A stretch of 64,000 nt of DNA from Bacillota bacterium (GTDB lineage Bacteria; Bacillota; Clostridia; Lachnospirales; Cellulosilyticaceae): the NCBI GenBank assembly GCA_023393125.1, contig JAEWMQ010000095.1, positions 1 to 64,000 of the forward strand. Reading direction: 5' to 3'. The translations under genes and the position numbers were made by a program. The stretch's first letter is position 1. Each line of letters opens with the position of its first letter. Below are positions 43,934 through 52,575 of this stretch, piece after piece. The notes under the pieces were generated by a model that did no database searches, was not told the DNA's origin, and saw nothing but the letters and a program-made list of their open reading frames with translations.

Positions 43934-44911
43934 ATGAAGGTTATGGTAATTGGGCTAGGCTCCATGGGGAAAAGAAGAATTAGCTTATTAAAGCAACTCT
44001 ATTCAGATGTACAAATAACAGGAATAGATGTAAATGAGAAAAGGAGAGAACAAGTTAAGGTGCAATTTGATATAGATACTAGTGACAATATAGTGGAGTG
44101 TTGTAATCAGTATAAATATGATGCAGCTTTTATTTGTACCTCACCTATTTCTCATGCGCTAATAATAGATACATGCCTAGAATATCATTTAAATGTATTT
44201 ACTGAAATTAATGTTATTGCGGATGATTATGATAAACTTATTCAAAAGGCAAGAGAAAAAGAATGTACACTTTTTCTCTCTTCTACTATGCTTTATAGAA
44301 AAGAAATACAATATATTAACACTAAAGTAAAAGATCATCAAAAGCCTATAAATTATATCTACCATGTAGGACAATATTTACCAGATTGGCATCCTTGGGA
44401 GCATTTTAAGGATTTCTTCGTAAGTAATAAGAGAACAAATGGTTGCAGAGAATTATTTGCTATCGAATTGCCATGGATCATCAATACTTTTGGAAATCTA
44501 ATAAGTATGACTGTACAAAAAAGTAAAATGAGCGATTTAGATATAGATTATAATGATAATTATATTGTAAATTTGATGCATGAAACTGGACATAAAGGGG
44601 TTTTGATGTTGGACGTTGTATCTAGAAATCCTGTAAGAAGGATTGAGATTGTAGGTGAGGAGATACATGTAGTTTGGGAAGGAACACCTCAAACGTTAAC
44701 AGAGTATGATATTCATGAAAAAGAAGTTAAAAGGGTAACTACTTATGAAGAAATAGATAAAAATGATAACTATAGTGCTAATATTATTGAGAATGCATAT
44801 GCAGATGAAATTAAACACTTTATGAATGTTCTTCGAAAGGGAGTACCACTCATATATACCTTTGAGAAAGATAAAGAAATTTTAAAGATTATAGATGCCA
44901 TAGAAAAATAG
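43934..44911 (+). CDS. Gfo/Idh/MocA family oxidoreductase 1
   Basis: An NAD(P)-dependent sugar or sugar-nucleotide dehydrogenase by fold. From ATG 43934 (AGAGGTGATAG before it) the product is 325 residues, with the Rossmann motif VMVIGLGSMGKRRISLL at the N-terminus and AAFICTSPISHALI near residue 62. The usual catalytic EKP is replaced by TEINVIADDYD in this position, so catalysis may be altered. It sits beside a second member of the same family. A role comparable to C. jejuni PtmF/PtmA side reactions is possible but unproven. Confidence 0.75.
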   Translation: MKVMVIGLGSMGKRRISLLKQLYSDVQITGIDVNEKRREQVKVQFDIDTSDNIVECCNQYKYDAAFICTSPISHALIIDTCLEYHLNVFTEINVIADDYDKLIQKAREKECTLFLSSTMLYRKEIQYINTKVKDHQKPINYIYHVGQYLPDWHPWEHFKDFFVSNKRTNGCRELFAIELPWIINTFGNLISMTVQKSKMSDLDIDYNDNYIVNLMHETGHKGVLMLDVVSRNPVRRIEIVGEEIHVVWEGTPQTLTEYDIHEKEVKRVTTYEEIDKNDNYSANIIENAYADEIKHFMNVLRKGVPLIYTFEKDKEILKIIDAIEK

Positions 44912-44926
44912 TATAGGAGTATAGTA

Positions 44927-45862
44927 ATGAAAATCTGTTTTATAGGACTAGGCTCAATAGGCAAGAGGCATATTAGAAATTTAGTATGCATTTTAAATGA
45001 AAGAAATATAAAATTTACGATAGATGCCGTGAGAAGTAGTGAAACCCCACTTGAGAGTGAAATTCAGCAGTTAGTAAATAGATGCTACTTTGATTTTGAA
45101 ATCATTCCAAGTGATTATGATATTATATTTATTACAAATCCTACATTTATGCATTATGAGACTTTAGTACAAGTAATAGATAAAACAAAGCATATCTTTC
45201 TAGAAAAACCTGTATTTCACACGATACAGATTAATAAAGAAAAGCTTAAATATAAGTCTGATACAGTATATTATGTGGCATGCCCTCTTAGGTATCATCC
45301 AGTTATCCGATATGTAAAGGAATTTGTCAAGGAACATTCTGTATTTTCGGTAAGAGCTATCTGCTCATCTTATCTGCCTAATTGGAGAAAAGGGGTGGAT
45401 TATAGAAAAACTTATAGTGCTTATGAAGAACAGGGAGGAGGCGTAAGTCTGGACCTTATCCATGAATGGGATTATATAAGGTACATTTTTGGGCAGCCTC
45501 TTCAAGTATTTAATATACAGCAAAAATGTTCACAATTAGAGATAACAAGTGAGGATATATCGGTTTATATTGCTAAATATAGTGATAAGGTAGTAGAAGT
45601 TCATCTAGATTATTTCGGAAAGAAAAATACACGTGAAGTTATGTTATATACGAGTGATGAAGTTGTAAGAGCCGATGTGATAAATAATATAATTTATTTT
45701 TATGGGAATAAAGAAAAACAGTTACAGTTGGAATATGAAGATATGTATTTAAATGAAATGAATCATTTCTTAGATTTAATAGTGCTGGGATTAAAAAATG
45801 AAAACAATATCGAAGATGCTTATGAAACTTTAAAAATAGCTATAGGTGAGGAGGAAAAGTAA
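44927..45862 (+). CDS. Gfo/Idh/MocA family oxidoreductase 2
   Basis: The 311-residue product starts MKICFIGLGSIGKRHIRNLV (Rossmann). It keeps the family EKP motif in HIFLEKPVFHTI near residue 92, and has ACPLRYHPVIRYVKEFV near 116-132 and SLDLIHEWDYI near 169-179 with the likely catalytic His. It is clearly related to, but more canonical than, the preceding gene. The TAATG overlap with the next gene (stop and start share one base) shows tight coupling with LegF. The substrate is unknown. Confidence 0.78.
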   Translation: MKICFIGLGSIGKRHIRNLVCILNERNIKFTIDAVRSSETPLESEIQQLVNRCYFDFEIIPSDYDIIFITNPTFMHYETLVQVIDKTKHIFLEKPVFHTIQINKEKLKYKSDTVYYVACPLRYHPVIRYVKEFVKEHSVFSVRAICSSYLPNWRKGVDYRKTYSAYEEQGGGVSLDLIHEWDYIRYIFGQPLQVFNIQQKCSQLEITSEDISVYIAKYSDKVVEVHLDYFGKKNTREVMLYTSDEVVRADVINNIIYFYGNKEKQLQLEYEDMYLNEMNHFLDLIVLGLKNENNIEDAYETLKIAIGEEEK

Positions 45863-46647
45863 TGAATATATTATTTACAGTGTGTGGACGTGCAGGATCA
45901 AAGGGAGTTAAAAATAAGAATATTAGAGATTTTATAGGTTATCCATTAGTGTATTATACCTTATCAGCTATAGATCTTTTTATTAAGTCTAATAAAGAAC
46001 GTTACGAAAATATAGATGTTGCGTTAAATACAGATAGTACAGAGCTTGTACAACTTATAGAAAATACTAATATAAATTATCATTACATACCGAGAAAAGA
46101 AGAGTTAGCTACAGATAGTAGCTCAAAGTTAGAAGTTATAAAAGATACGCTTAGGAGCTGTGAAAATAAAAGTGGAGTTCAGTATGACTACGTAATAGAT
46201 TTAGATTTAACTTCTCCTTTACGAACAGTTAATGATATTGAAAAATTAATATATAAAATTGTGAGCCAACCTGATATAGAGTTGGTATTTAGTGTGACTA
46301 ATGCTAGGAGAAATCCCTATTTTAACATGGTGATGGAGCAAGGAAAAGAAGTTAAGAAGGTAATAGACTCAAGCTATACAGCAAGGCAACAAGCACCTAC
46401 GGTATATGATATGAACGCTTCTATGTATATTTATAAGAATGAATTCTTAAGTAAAAAAAGTGACAAGACATTATTTGATGCAAATATAGATATTATTAAA
46501 ATGCTAGATACAGGAGTTTTGGATATTGATAATGAAGAGGATTTAGAATTGATGCAAGTAATAGCATCTTATTTTTATAATAAATATTCAGAGTATAAAA
46601 GAATAAGAGACCATATAAGATATTTGAGTCAAAGAGAAGAGGGATAA
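45862..46647 (+). CDS. legF: CMP-nonulosonic acid synthetase (LegF/NeuA family)
   Basis: It activates legionaminic acid with CTP for transfer by Maf. The 261-residue product has the NeuA-type N-terminus (FTVCGRAGSKGVKNKNIRDF; slightly modified from the usual IPARGGSKGIPRKN), DVALNTDSTELVQLIE, ELATDSSSKLEVIKDTL, DYVIDLDLTSPLRTVNDIE and YDMNASMYIYKNEFL. The TDS and DLDLTSPLR blocks bind CTP and metal in this family. It ends 3 bases before legB. The variant start motif, lacking Arg-Gly-Gly-Ser, is worth noting. Confidence 0.9.
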   Translation: MNILFTVCGRAGSKGVKNKNIRDFIGYPLVYYTLSAIDLFIKSNKERYENIDVALNTDSTELVQLIENTNINYHYIPRKEELATDSSSKLEVIKDTLRSCENKSGVQYDYVIDLDLTSPLRTVNDIEKLIYKIVSQPDIELVFSVTNARRNPYFNMVMEQGKEVKKVIDSSYTARQQAPTVYDMNASMYIYKNEFLSKKSDKTLFDANIDIIKMLDTGVLDIDNEEDLELMQVIASYFYNKYSEYKRIRDHIRYLSQREEG

Positions 46648-46650
46648 ACA

Positions 46651-47628
46651 ATGAAGGTATTAGTTACTGGTGCAGATGGATTTATAGGAAGTCATTTAAC
46701 AGAAGAACTTGTAAAGGCTGGACATGAAGTAAGAGCGTTTGTTTACTATAATTCCTTTAACTCATGGGGCTGGTTAGATAGTCTTGATGTATCTATAAAA
46801 AATCAAATAGAGGTAGTAGCTGGGGATATAAGAGATCCCTATTTTGTTAAAAATGCAATGAAAGGAATAGATTGTATTTATCATTTAGCAGCGCTTATTG
46901 CCATACCATTTAGCTACCATGCACCAGATGCATATGTAGATACTAATATTAAAGGAACACTTAATGTATTAAATGCAGCAAGAGAATTAGAAACTCAAAG
47001 AGTTTTAGTAACTTCTACATCAGAGGTATATGGTACAGCACAATATATACCTATTGATGAAAAACATCCTTTTCAAGGGCAATCTCCTTACGCAGCATCA
47101 AAAATAGGAGCTGACCGAATGGCAGAAGCATTTTTTAGAAGCTTTAATATACCCATTAGTATTGTTAGACCGTTTAATACTTATGGACCAAGACAGTCTG
47201 CAAGAGCTGTTATACCGACAGTAATTTCTCAGCTACTAGGGGGATGTGAGGAGATAAAATTAGGTGCATTAACACCAACTAGAGATTTTGTTTTCGTAAA
47301 AGATACAGCTAGAGGATTTATGGAAATTGCAAAATGTGATGAGGCCATAGGAAAAGAAATCAATATTGCTACTGCAAATGAAATATCAATTGGTGAATTA
47401 GCACAAACAATGATTAACATCATTAATCCCAATGCTATTGTAAAATGTGATGAGCAAAGAATAAGACCTCAAAATAGTGAAGTGGAAAGATTAAATGGGG
47501 ATAATAGATTATTGTATAGTTTAACAGGTTTTAAACCACAAACTACTTTAGAAGAAGGATTAACTATAACAACCGAATGGATAAAAGAAAATTTAACTAG
47601 GTATAAATTTAATCAATATAACTTGTGA
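46651..47628 (+). CDS. legB: LegB-like NAD-dependent sugar-nucleotide 4,6-dehydratase
   Basis: It converts GDP- or UDP-GlcNAc to the 4-keto-6-deoxy sugar, the first committed step to legionaminic acid. The 325-residue SDR protein has VLVTGADGFIGSHLTEEL at the N-terminus, the YHLAALIAIPFSYHAPDAYVDTN stretch (in parts, about 81-103), STSEVYGTAQYIPIDE near 119-134, and the catalytic Tyr/Lys in SPYAASKIGADRMAEAF near 146-162. It completes the Leg set on one strand without gaps. It is followed by a small helical gene. Confidence 0.9.
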   Translation: MKVLVTGADGFIGSHLTEELVKAGHEVRAFVYYNSFNSWGWLDSLDVSIKNQIEVVAGDIRDPYFVKNAMKGIDCIYHLAALIAIPFSYHAPDAYVDTNIKGTLNVLNAARELETQRVLVTSTSEVYGTAQYIPIDEKHPFQGQSPYAASKIGADRMAEAFFRSFNIPISIVRPFNTYGPRQSARAVIPTVISQLLGGCEEIKLGALTPTRDFVFVKDTARGFMEIAKCDEAIGKEINIATANEISIGELAQTMINIINPNAIVKCDEQRIRPQNSEVERLNGDNRLLYSLTGFKPQTTLEEGLTITTEWIKENLTRYKFNQYNL

Positions 47629-47648
47629 TTTTGAGGAGTGATTGTTTA

Positions 47649-48014
47649 ATGAAAGATAAGTTGAGAGAGGAATATTTAAAGCAAGCTTTAGAAATAACAA
47701 AGGAACAATATACCTATTTATTAAATGAAGAGCATGAAAAATTTGAGATGCTTATAGAAGAAAGGCAAGAACTTATTGATAAAATAAGAGATACTAATGA
47801 GAGTCAGAAGGAACCATTAACATTAGATGAAAAGAAAATACTAGAGTTAATAGTGGAATTAGATGCTCAAACAGAGTTGGAATTAAGTAAGCAAATGGAA
47901 GAGGTAAAGGATGATATTAAGAATTTAAATAAATTATCCAATAGGGATAAAAAATATATTGATCCATATCCAGCATTAAGTACAGGACGATATTTTGATG
48001 AAGGTAGAAAATAA
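47649..48014 (+). CDS. Small coiled-coil protein, FliT-like
   Basis: From ATG 47649 (GAGGAG upstream) the product is 121 residues; a GTG at 47625 would add 8 and has no ribosome binding site. It is highly charged and helical (REEYLKQALEITKEQYTYL, FEMLIEERQELIDKI, LDAQTELELSKQMEEVKDDI), with a C-terminal tail SNRDKKYIDPYPALSTGRYFDE. This length and pattern fit FliT-type flagellar export chaperones, which would be odd inside a glycosylation operon. I assign it only as FliT-like. Confidence 0.6.
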   Translation: MKDKLREEYLKQALEITKEQYTYLLNEEHEKFEMLIEERQELIDKIRDTNESQKEPLTLDEKKILELIVELDAQTELELSKQMEEVKDDIKNLNKLSNRDKKYIDPYPALSTGRYFDEGRK

Positions 48015-48038
48015 TATAGAGGAAATATGAGGTGTGAC

Positions 48039-49157
48039 ATGAAATATTGTAAAAAGTGTGTAATGCCAAATACAAGACCAGGTATTGAATTTGATAAAGA
48101 AGGTGTATGCTCAGCATGTAATCATTATGATGCAAGGGAAAATGTAGATTGGAGTAAACGATGGAATGAATTTGAGGAATTATGTGATAAGTATCGAGGG
48201 TGTAATGGTCCGGGACAATATGATTGTGCTATAGCTGTTTCGGGAGGGAAGGACAGTCATTTTCAAGTATATATTCTAAAAGAAGTAATGAAAATGAACC
48301 CTATTTTATTTTCAGTAGAAGATAATTTTCCTATGACAGAAGCAGGAAAACATAATATTAAGAATATTAGTGAGGCGTTTGGTTGTCCTATTATAAGTTA
48401 TAAACCCAATATTAAAGCTCAAAAAATATTAATGCGTGAATTATTTGAAAAACATGGCAAGCCAACATGGTATATTGATCGCCATATTTATACATTTCCA
48501 TTACATATGGCATTAAAGTTCAACACCATGCTTTTAGTTTATGGCGAAAATGTAAGTTATGAATATGGTGGTAATAAAGATGAGGAAAGCTATTCTGCAA
48601 AAGCACAAATTAGCAATGGTGTAGCTTCTGACATCAGTAAAGAAGAACTTTTAAGTTATGGAGTAGATGAAACAGCACTTGTACTAACAGAACCACCAAA
48701 GCAAGAAGATTTAGATAGGCTTGATCCTATATATTTAAGTTACTTTTTACCATGGAATAGTTATAAAAATTATTTGATGGCTAAGTCCTATGGTTTTCAT
48801 GATTTAACGCATGAATGGGATAGAACACACCATGCTGAGAATTTTGATCAAATTGATTCAAGAGCATATCTAGTTCATTCGTGGTTAAAGTATCCTAAGT
48901 TTGGACATGCATCTGCTACGGATTATACAGCTAGATACATTCGATATGGCATGTTATCTAGAGAAGAGGCAATAGATATTGTAAAGCAAAAAGACCATAA
49001 TTTAGATATTAATTCAGTTAGGGACTTCTGTGAATTTTGTGGATATACTGAAAGAGAGTTTTGGAAGATTATAGATGGGTTTTATAATAAAGATTTATTT
49101 AAAAAGGATTCAATGGGAAGATGGGTGCTTAAGAATCCTATATGGGAAGAGGCATAA
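48039..49157 (+). CDS. N-acetyl sugar amidotransferase (PseA/WbpG family)
   Basis: This family converts an N-acetyl group of a nonulosonic or amino sugar to an acetamidino group, using a PP-loop ATP pyrophosphatase fold. The product has the N-terminal cysteine cluster CKKCVMPNTRPGIEF..CSACNHYD (residues about 4-31), the PP-loop AVSGGKDSHFQVYIL near 67-81, and a C-terminal FCEFCGYTEREFW pair near 331. ATG 48039 after GAGGTG gives the usual MKYCKKC start; ATG 48027 is possible. It would let the island make an amidino form of legionaminic acid. Confidence 0.87.
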   Translation: MKYCKKCVMPNTRPGIEFDKEGVCSACNHYDARENVDWSKRWNEFEELCDKYRGCNGPGQYDCAIAVSGGKDSHFQVYILKEVMKMNPILFSVEDNFPMTEAGKHNIKNISEAFGCPIISYKPNIKAQKILMRELFEKHGKPTWYIDRHIYTFPLHMALKFNTMLLVYGENVSYEYGGNKDEESYSAKAQISNGVASDISKEELLSYGVDETALVLTEPPKQEDLDRLDPIYLSYFLPWNSYKNYLMAKSYGFHDLTHEWDRTHHAENFDQIDSRAYLVHSWLKYPKFGHASATDYTARYIRYGMLSREEAIDIVKQKDHNLDINSVRDFCEFCGYTEREFWKIIDGFYNKDLFKKDSMGRWVLKNPIWEEA

Positions 49158-49187
49158 AAGAGACTATATCGTGATTGGAGATGGAGT

Positions 49188-51386
49188 ATGAATATATTAG
49201 TGTATCAAGGAGCTTTTCAATATGATGTAGTCAACTGCTTTGCGGAAGAATTAGCTCAAGAATTTGGAGAGTTAGGACATAGTACAACTTTGTATGATAT
49301 ACGCCGCCAAACAAATTTTGAGGAGTTTATTAAAGTCTTAATAGAAAAGAATATAGAATTAATTATAAGTTTTAATGGTATTCAAGCTGTAGAAATAGAA
49401 ACCATGAAGAAGTTAATAGATAAACTAGATATTATAATGGGGATAGTCTTGGTAGATCATCCATTTGAACATTGGCAACGCATTCAAATGGAAAAAGGAA
49501 AAAATACATTTATTTGTATGTATGATGAAGGTTATTTACATATAGTAGAAGATTATATTGATAATGAGATTCCCATTGCCCAACTATGTCATGCAGGTAT
49601 TAAGGTAGATACATCAACTAATGAGAAAGTATATGATGTAGTTATGGCAGGAACTATACCAGAATTACAAGAAACTATACCGGAATTAGAAGTAATGCCT
49701 GAAGGGATTTTAAAAGATATTGGTAAAGAGTTATATAATAGAGCTATCCAGGATTACAGTGTACCACTAGATATTTTATTGGATTATATAATTAAGGATA
49801 AAGGAATAAATAGAGAGATATTTAAAGAAAATACAGATTTTCAAGAAGCATTGGCGTATATATATCTACTAGTAGATGTTCAAATTCGTAATATTATGCG
49901 TCATAAAGTATTACAAACAATGTTAGAAGCAGGAATAAAGGTTGATTTATTTGGAAATTGTAAAGTAGAACAATTTAAGCAGTTTAGTAATTTTACATAT
50001 CATGGAAGTATAGAGTATAAGCAATTACTTCAAGAGATTAGTAATAGTAAGATTTTGGTTAATGATGTTAAAGCTTTTATTAATGGTTCCCATGAAAGAA
50101 TTTTAAGTACTATGATAAATAAAACATTAGTATTAAGTAATAAAAATACATACTGTAATAATGATTATATAGATCAAGAAAGTATAGTGTATTATGATGT
50201 AAATAATTTAGAAACATTGGTAAATCAAATAAAGTATTATCTAGGGCACGAGGCAGATAGAAAAAAAATAGTGGAAGCTGCATATAGTATCACTAATCAA
50301 AATCATACATGGAAAAATAGGGCCTGTGAGCTTGAAAGTATATATCATAGCTTTATACAACTTAGGGGAGAGCATAAAATAAATAAAAAAACAATTTTTG
50401 AAAAGATAAGTATTATTGTACCTTGCTATAATGTAGCTACATTAGTGCCAAGGTGTATAAGCTCTTTACTAAATCAAACAATTGGTTTAGAGAACCTAGA
50501 GATTATTTTAGTTAATGATGCCTCCACGGATACAACATTAGAAGTACTATTAGAGTATGAAAAACAGTATCCAAATAATATTATAGTTATTAATTTAGAA
50601 GAAAATGTAAGGCAAGGTGGAGCTAGGAATATAGGAATGCAATATGCTACAGCTGAATATATAGGTTTTGTAGATGCCGATGACTGGGTAGAGCATAATA
50701 TGTATGAGAGACTTTATATCAAATCATTGGCGTATGATTGTGATATAGTATCTTGCCGCTATACTAGAGATACTGAGGAAGGGATATTAGAAGCTAATAA
50801 AGGAGAAAGAGATAGTTTTATAATCTTTGATGATGTAAATCGTAGGAAACAGGCACTTATGATTGATTTTGGAGGTGGGGTTTGGTCCAAGCTTTATAAA
50901 AAGAGTTTTATCTTCGACAATGAGATAACTTTTCCAGAGAAATTATCCTATGAAGATAATTATTGGAGCGCTCTAGAACGCCTATATGTAAAAAGATTTT
51001 ATTTATTAGAAGAATGCTTATATCATTATTGTGTTAATTTAAATTCTACTATACTGACTAAGAATGCATTACATCATTTGGATCGAATGCCTATCGAAAT
51101 TATGAAGATTGAATTTTATAAAGATAAGAATGTCTTTGACCTTTATCATGACCAAATAGAAGCTAATTTTTTGAGTATGTTTTATGTGAACACCTTACAT
51201 ATATTATTTACAAGATTTGATGTATTACCTTTAGAAACACTTCTATTTTTACAAAGAAAGACTATAGAATTATTTCCTAAGTATAAGGAAAACAAGTTAT
51301 TTACACATTCACTGTTGAAAACAATAGAAATGGAAATGGATATCCATGAATGGGAGTATATAAGAAAGGCTTATAATGAAATATAG
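49188..51386 (+). CDS. Bifunctional glycosyltransferase: CgeB-like N-terminus fused to GT2
   Basis: Residues 1-390 resemble CgeB/DUF3880 plus glycosyltransferase-family-1-like proteins, with the segments FICMYDEGYLHIVEDYI (about 105-121), QTMLEAGIKVDLFGNCKVEQF and SNKNTYCNNDYIDQE. Residues 400-732 form a GT2 domain: ISIIVPCYNVATLVPRCISS, LVNDASTDTT, GGARNIGMQYA and GFVDADDWVE (the DxD-type metal site). The N-terminal half is a clear paralogue of the gene at 52576. The fusion predicts two sequential sugar transfers by one protein. Acceptor probably the flagellin glycan. Confidence 0.82.
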   Translation: MNILVYQGAFQYDVVNCFAEELAQEFGELGHSTTLYDIRRQTNFEEFIKVLIEKNIELIISFNGIQAVEIETMKKLIDKLDIIMGIVLVDHPFEHWQRIQMEKGKNTFICMYDEGYLHIVEDYIDNEIPIAQLCHAGIKVDTSTNEKVYDVVMAGTIPELQETIPELEVMPEGILKDIGKELYNRAIQDYSVPLDILLDYIIKDKGINREIFKENTDFQEALAYIYLLVDVQIRNIMRHKVLQTMLEAGIKVDLFGNCKVEQFKQFSNFTYHGSIEYKQLLQEISNSKILVNDVKAFINGSHERILSTMINKTLVLSNKNTYCNNDYIDQESIVYYDVNNLETLVNQIKYYLGHEADRKKIVEAAYSITNQNHTWKNRACELESIYHSFIQLRGEHKINKKTIFEKISIIVPCYNVATLVPRCISSLLNQTIGLENLEIILVNDASTDTTLEVLLEYEKQYPNNIIVINLEENVRQGGARNIGMQYATAEYIGFVDADDWVEHNMYERLYIKSLAYDCDIVSCRYTRDTEEGILEANKGERDSFIIFDDVNRRKQALMIDFGGGVWSKLYKKSFIFDNEITFPEKLSYEDNYWSALERLYVKRFYLLEECLYHYCVNLNSTILTKNALHHLDRMPIEIMKIEFYKDKNVFDLYHDQIEANFLSMFYVNTLHILFTRFDVLPLETLLFLQRKTIELFPKYKENKLFTHSLLKTIEMEMDIHEWEYIRKAYNEI

Positions 51387-51390
51387 CTAA

Positions 51391-51422
51391 AAGAATGCAT
51401 AACAATGAGAGATTGCATTCTT
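51391..51422 (+). other. 9-bp stem-loop between transferase genes
   Basis: AAGAATGCA (51391-51399) and TGCATTCTT (51414-51422) form a perfect stem with a 14-base loop. There is no T tract, so it is more likely a processing or stability hairpin than a terminator. Confidence 0.5.
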
Positions 51423-51441
51423 AAACATAGGAGGTGAATAG

Positions 51442-52515
51442 GTGAATAATAAATTATCATTAGTTATGATTGTAAGAGACGAGGAGAAGGTACTAGAGAG
51501 GTGCTTGAAAAGTGTAGAATCCATCGTTGATGAAATGATTATTGTGGATACTGGCTCAAAAGACCAAACAATTCAGATTGCTAAACGCTTTGGAGCTAAG
51601 ATATATACTTTTGATTGGACTAATGATTTTAGTGAAGCTAGAAACTTTGCATTAAGTAAAGCTAGTCACTATTATAGGCTTATATTAGATGCAGATGAGT
51701 ATGTATTAAGCTATGATCAGGAGTGGATGCAGCAGAATTTTAAGGAGAATCAAATAGGCGTTATTACACTTTTAGATTGGTTTCAAAAAGATGGAGAGAC
51801 CAAACAAAGTAAAAGCTATTTATCTCGTATTATTCCTCAAGATACGTACTATAAAGGTGCTATTCATGAGCAAGTAGATAGTTCTTTAAACAGGGTGAGG
51901 GTACCTCTTGAAATAGGACATGATGGCTATCTCCATCAAGATAAATCGGAAAGAAATTTAGTGATTTTACGCAATGCTATTGAACAAACACCACAAGACA
52001 GTTATCTGTTATATCAGTTAGCTCATACACTATTTGTATCAAGTCATATACAAGAAGCTTATAAATATTTTCAGGAGTATTATAAGGTAAGTGAGAAAAA
52101 TGAACTTTATAGATGCGGTGCTATTGTAGATTACCTATATAATATTATGGCGGTAGGTAAATTAGAAGAAGGATTAAATTTAATTAATCAAGAAGAGAGT
52201 AGATATAGTGACTCGCCAGATTTCTATTTTGTATGTGGACACTTCTTTAGAGAGTTAGTACTATCAGATATTAATAAATATATCGAGCTGTTACCACATA
52301 TTGAAATGAGTTTTCTTAAATGCTTAGAAATAGGAGAGACTACCAAATATGATAGTGTTGTAGGGACAGGAAGTTATGCAGCGGCTTATAATTTAGGAAC
52401 ATGGTATGAAGTGTCTGGCCAATTGGACAAAGCAAGAATATATTATCATATGGCTGCAGAACTTGGTTATAAAGAAGCAAGTAACAGATTAAAGATATTG
52501 GGGATAATAGATTAA
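51442..52515 (+). CDS. GT2 glycosyltransferase with C-terminal TPR-like repeats
   Basis: The 357-residue product starts LSLVMIVRDEEKVLERCLKSV, IIVDTGSKDQTIQIAKRF and FSEARNFALSKAS, with the metal site LILDADEY near residue 90. This pattern belongs to the SunS-like/TPR glycosyltransferases that act on peptides or proteins. Residues about 175-350 are TPR-like helices (NLGTWYEVSGQLDKARIYYHMAAELGY). The start is GTG 51442, five bases after GGAGGTGA. TPRs often bind the protein acceptor, so direct action on flagellin is plausible but not shown. Confidence 0.85.
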   Translation: MNNKLSLVMIVRDEEKVLERCLKSVESIVDEMIIVDTGSKDQTIQIAKRFGAKIYTFDWTNDFSEARNFALSKASHYYRLILDADEYVLSYDQEWMQQNFKENQIGVITLLDWFQKDGETKQSKSYLSRIIPQDTYYKGAIHEQVDSSLNRVRVPLEIGHDGYLHQDKSERNLVILRNAIEQTPQDSYLLYQLAHTLFVSSHIQEAYKYFQEYYKVSEKNELYRCGAIVDYLYNIMAVGKLEEGLNLINQEESRYSDSPDFYFVCGHFFRELVLSDINKYIELLPHIEMSFLKCLEIGETTKYDSVVGTGSYAAAYNLGTWYEVSGQLDKARIYYHMAAELGYKEASNRLKILGIID

Positions 52516-52575
52516 AAGACTATAAAAATTTAAGAGGCCTTAAACTAGGGATATTTAGAAGAAAGAGGTACTTCA

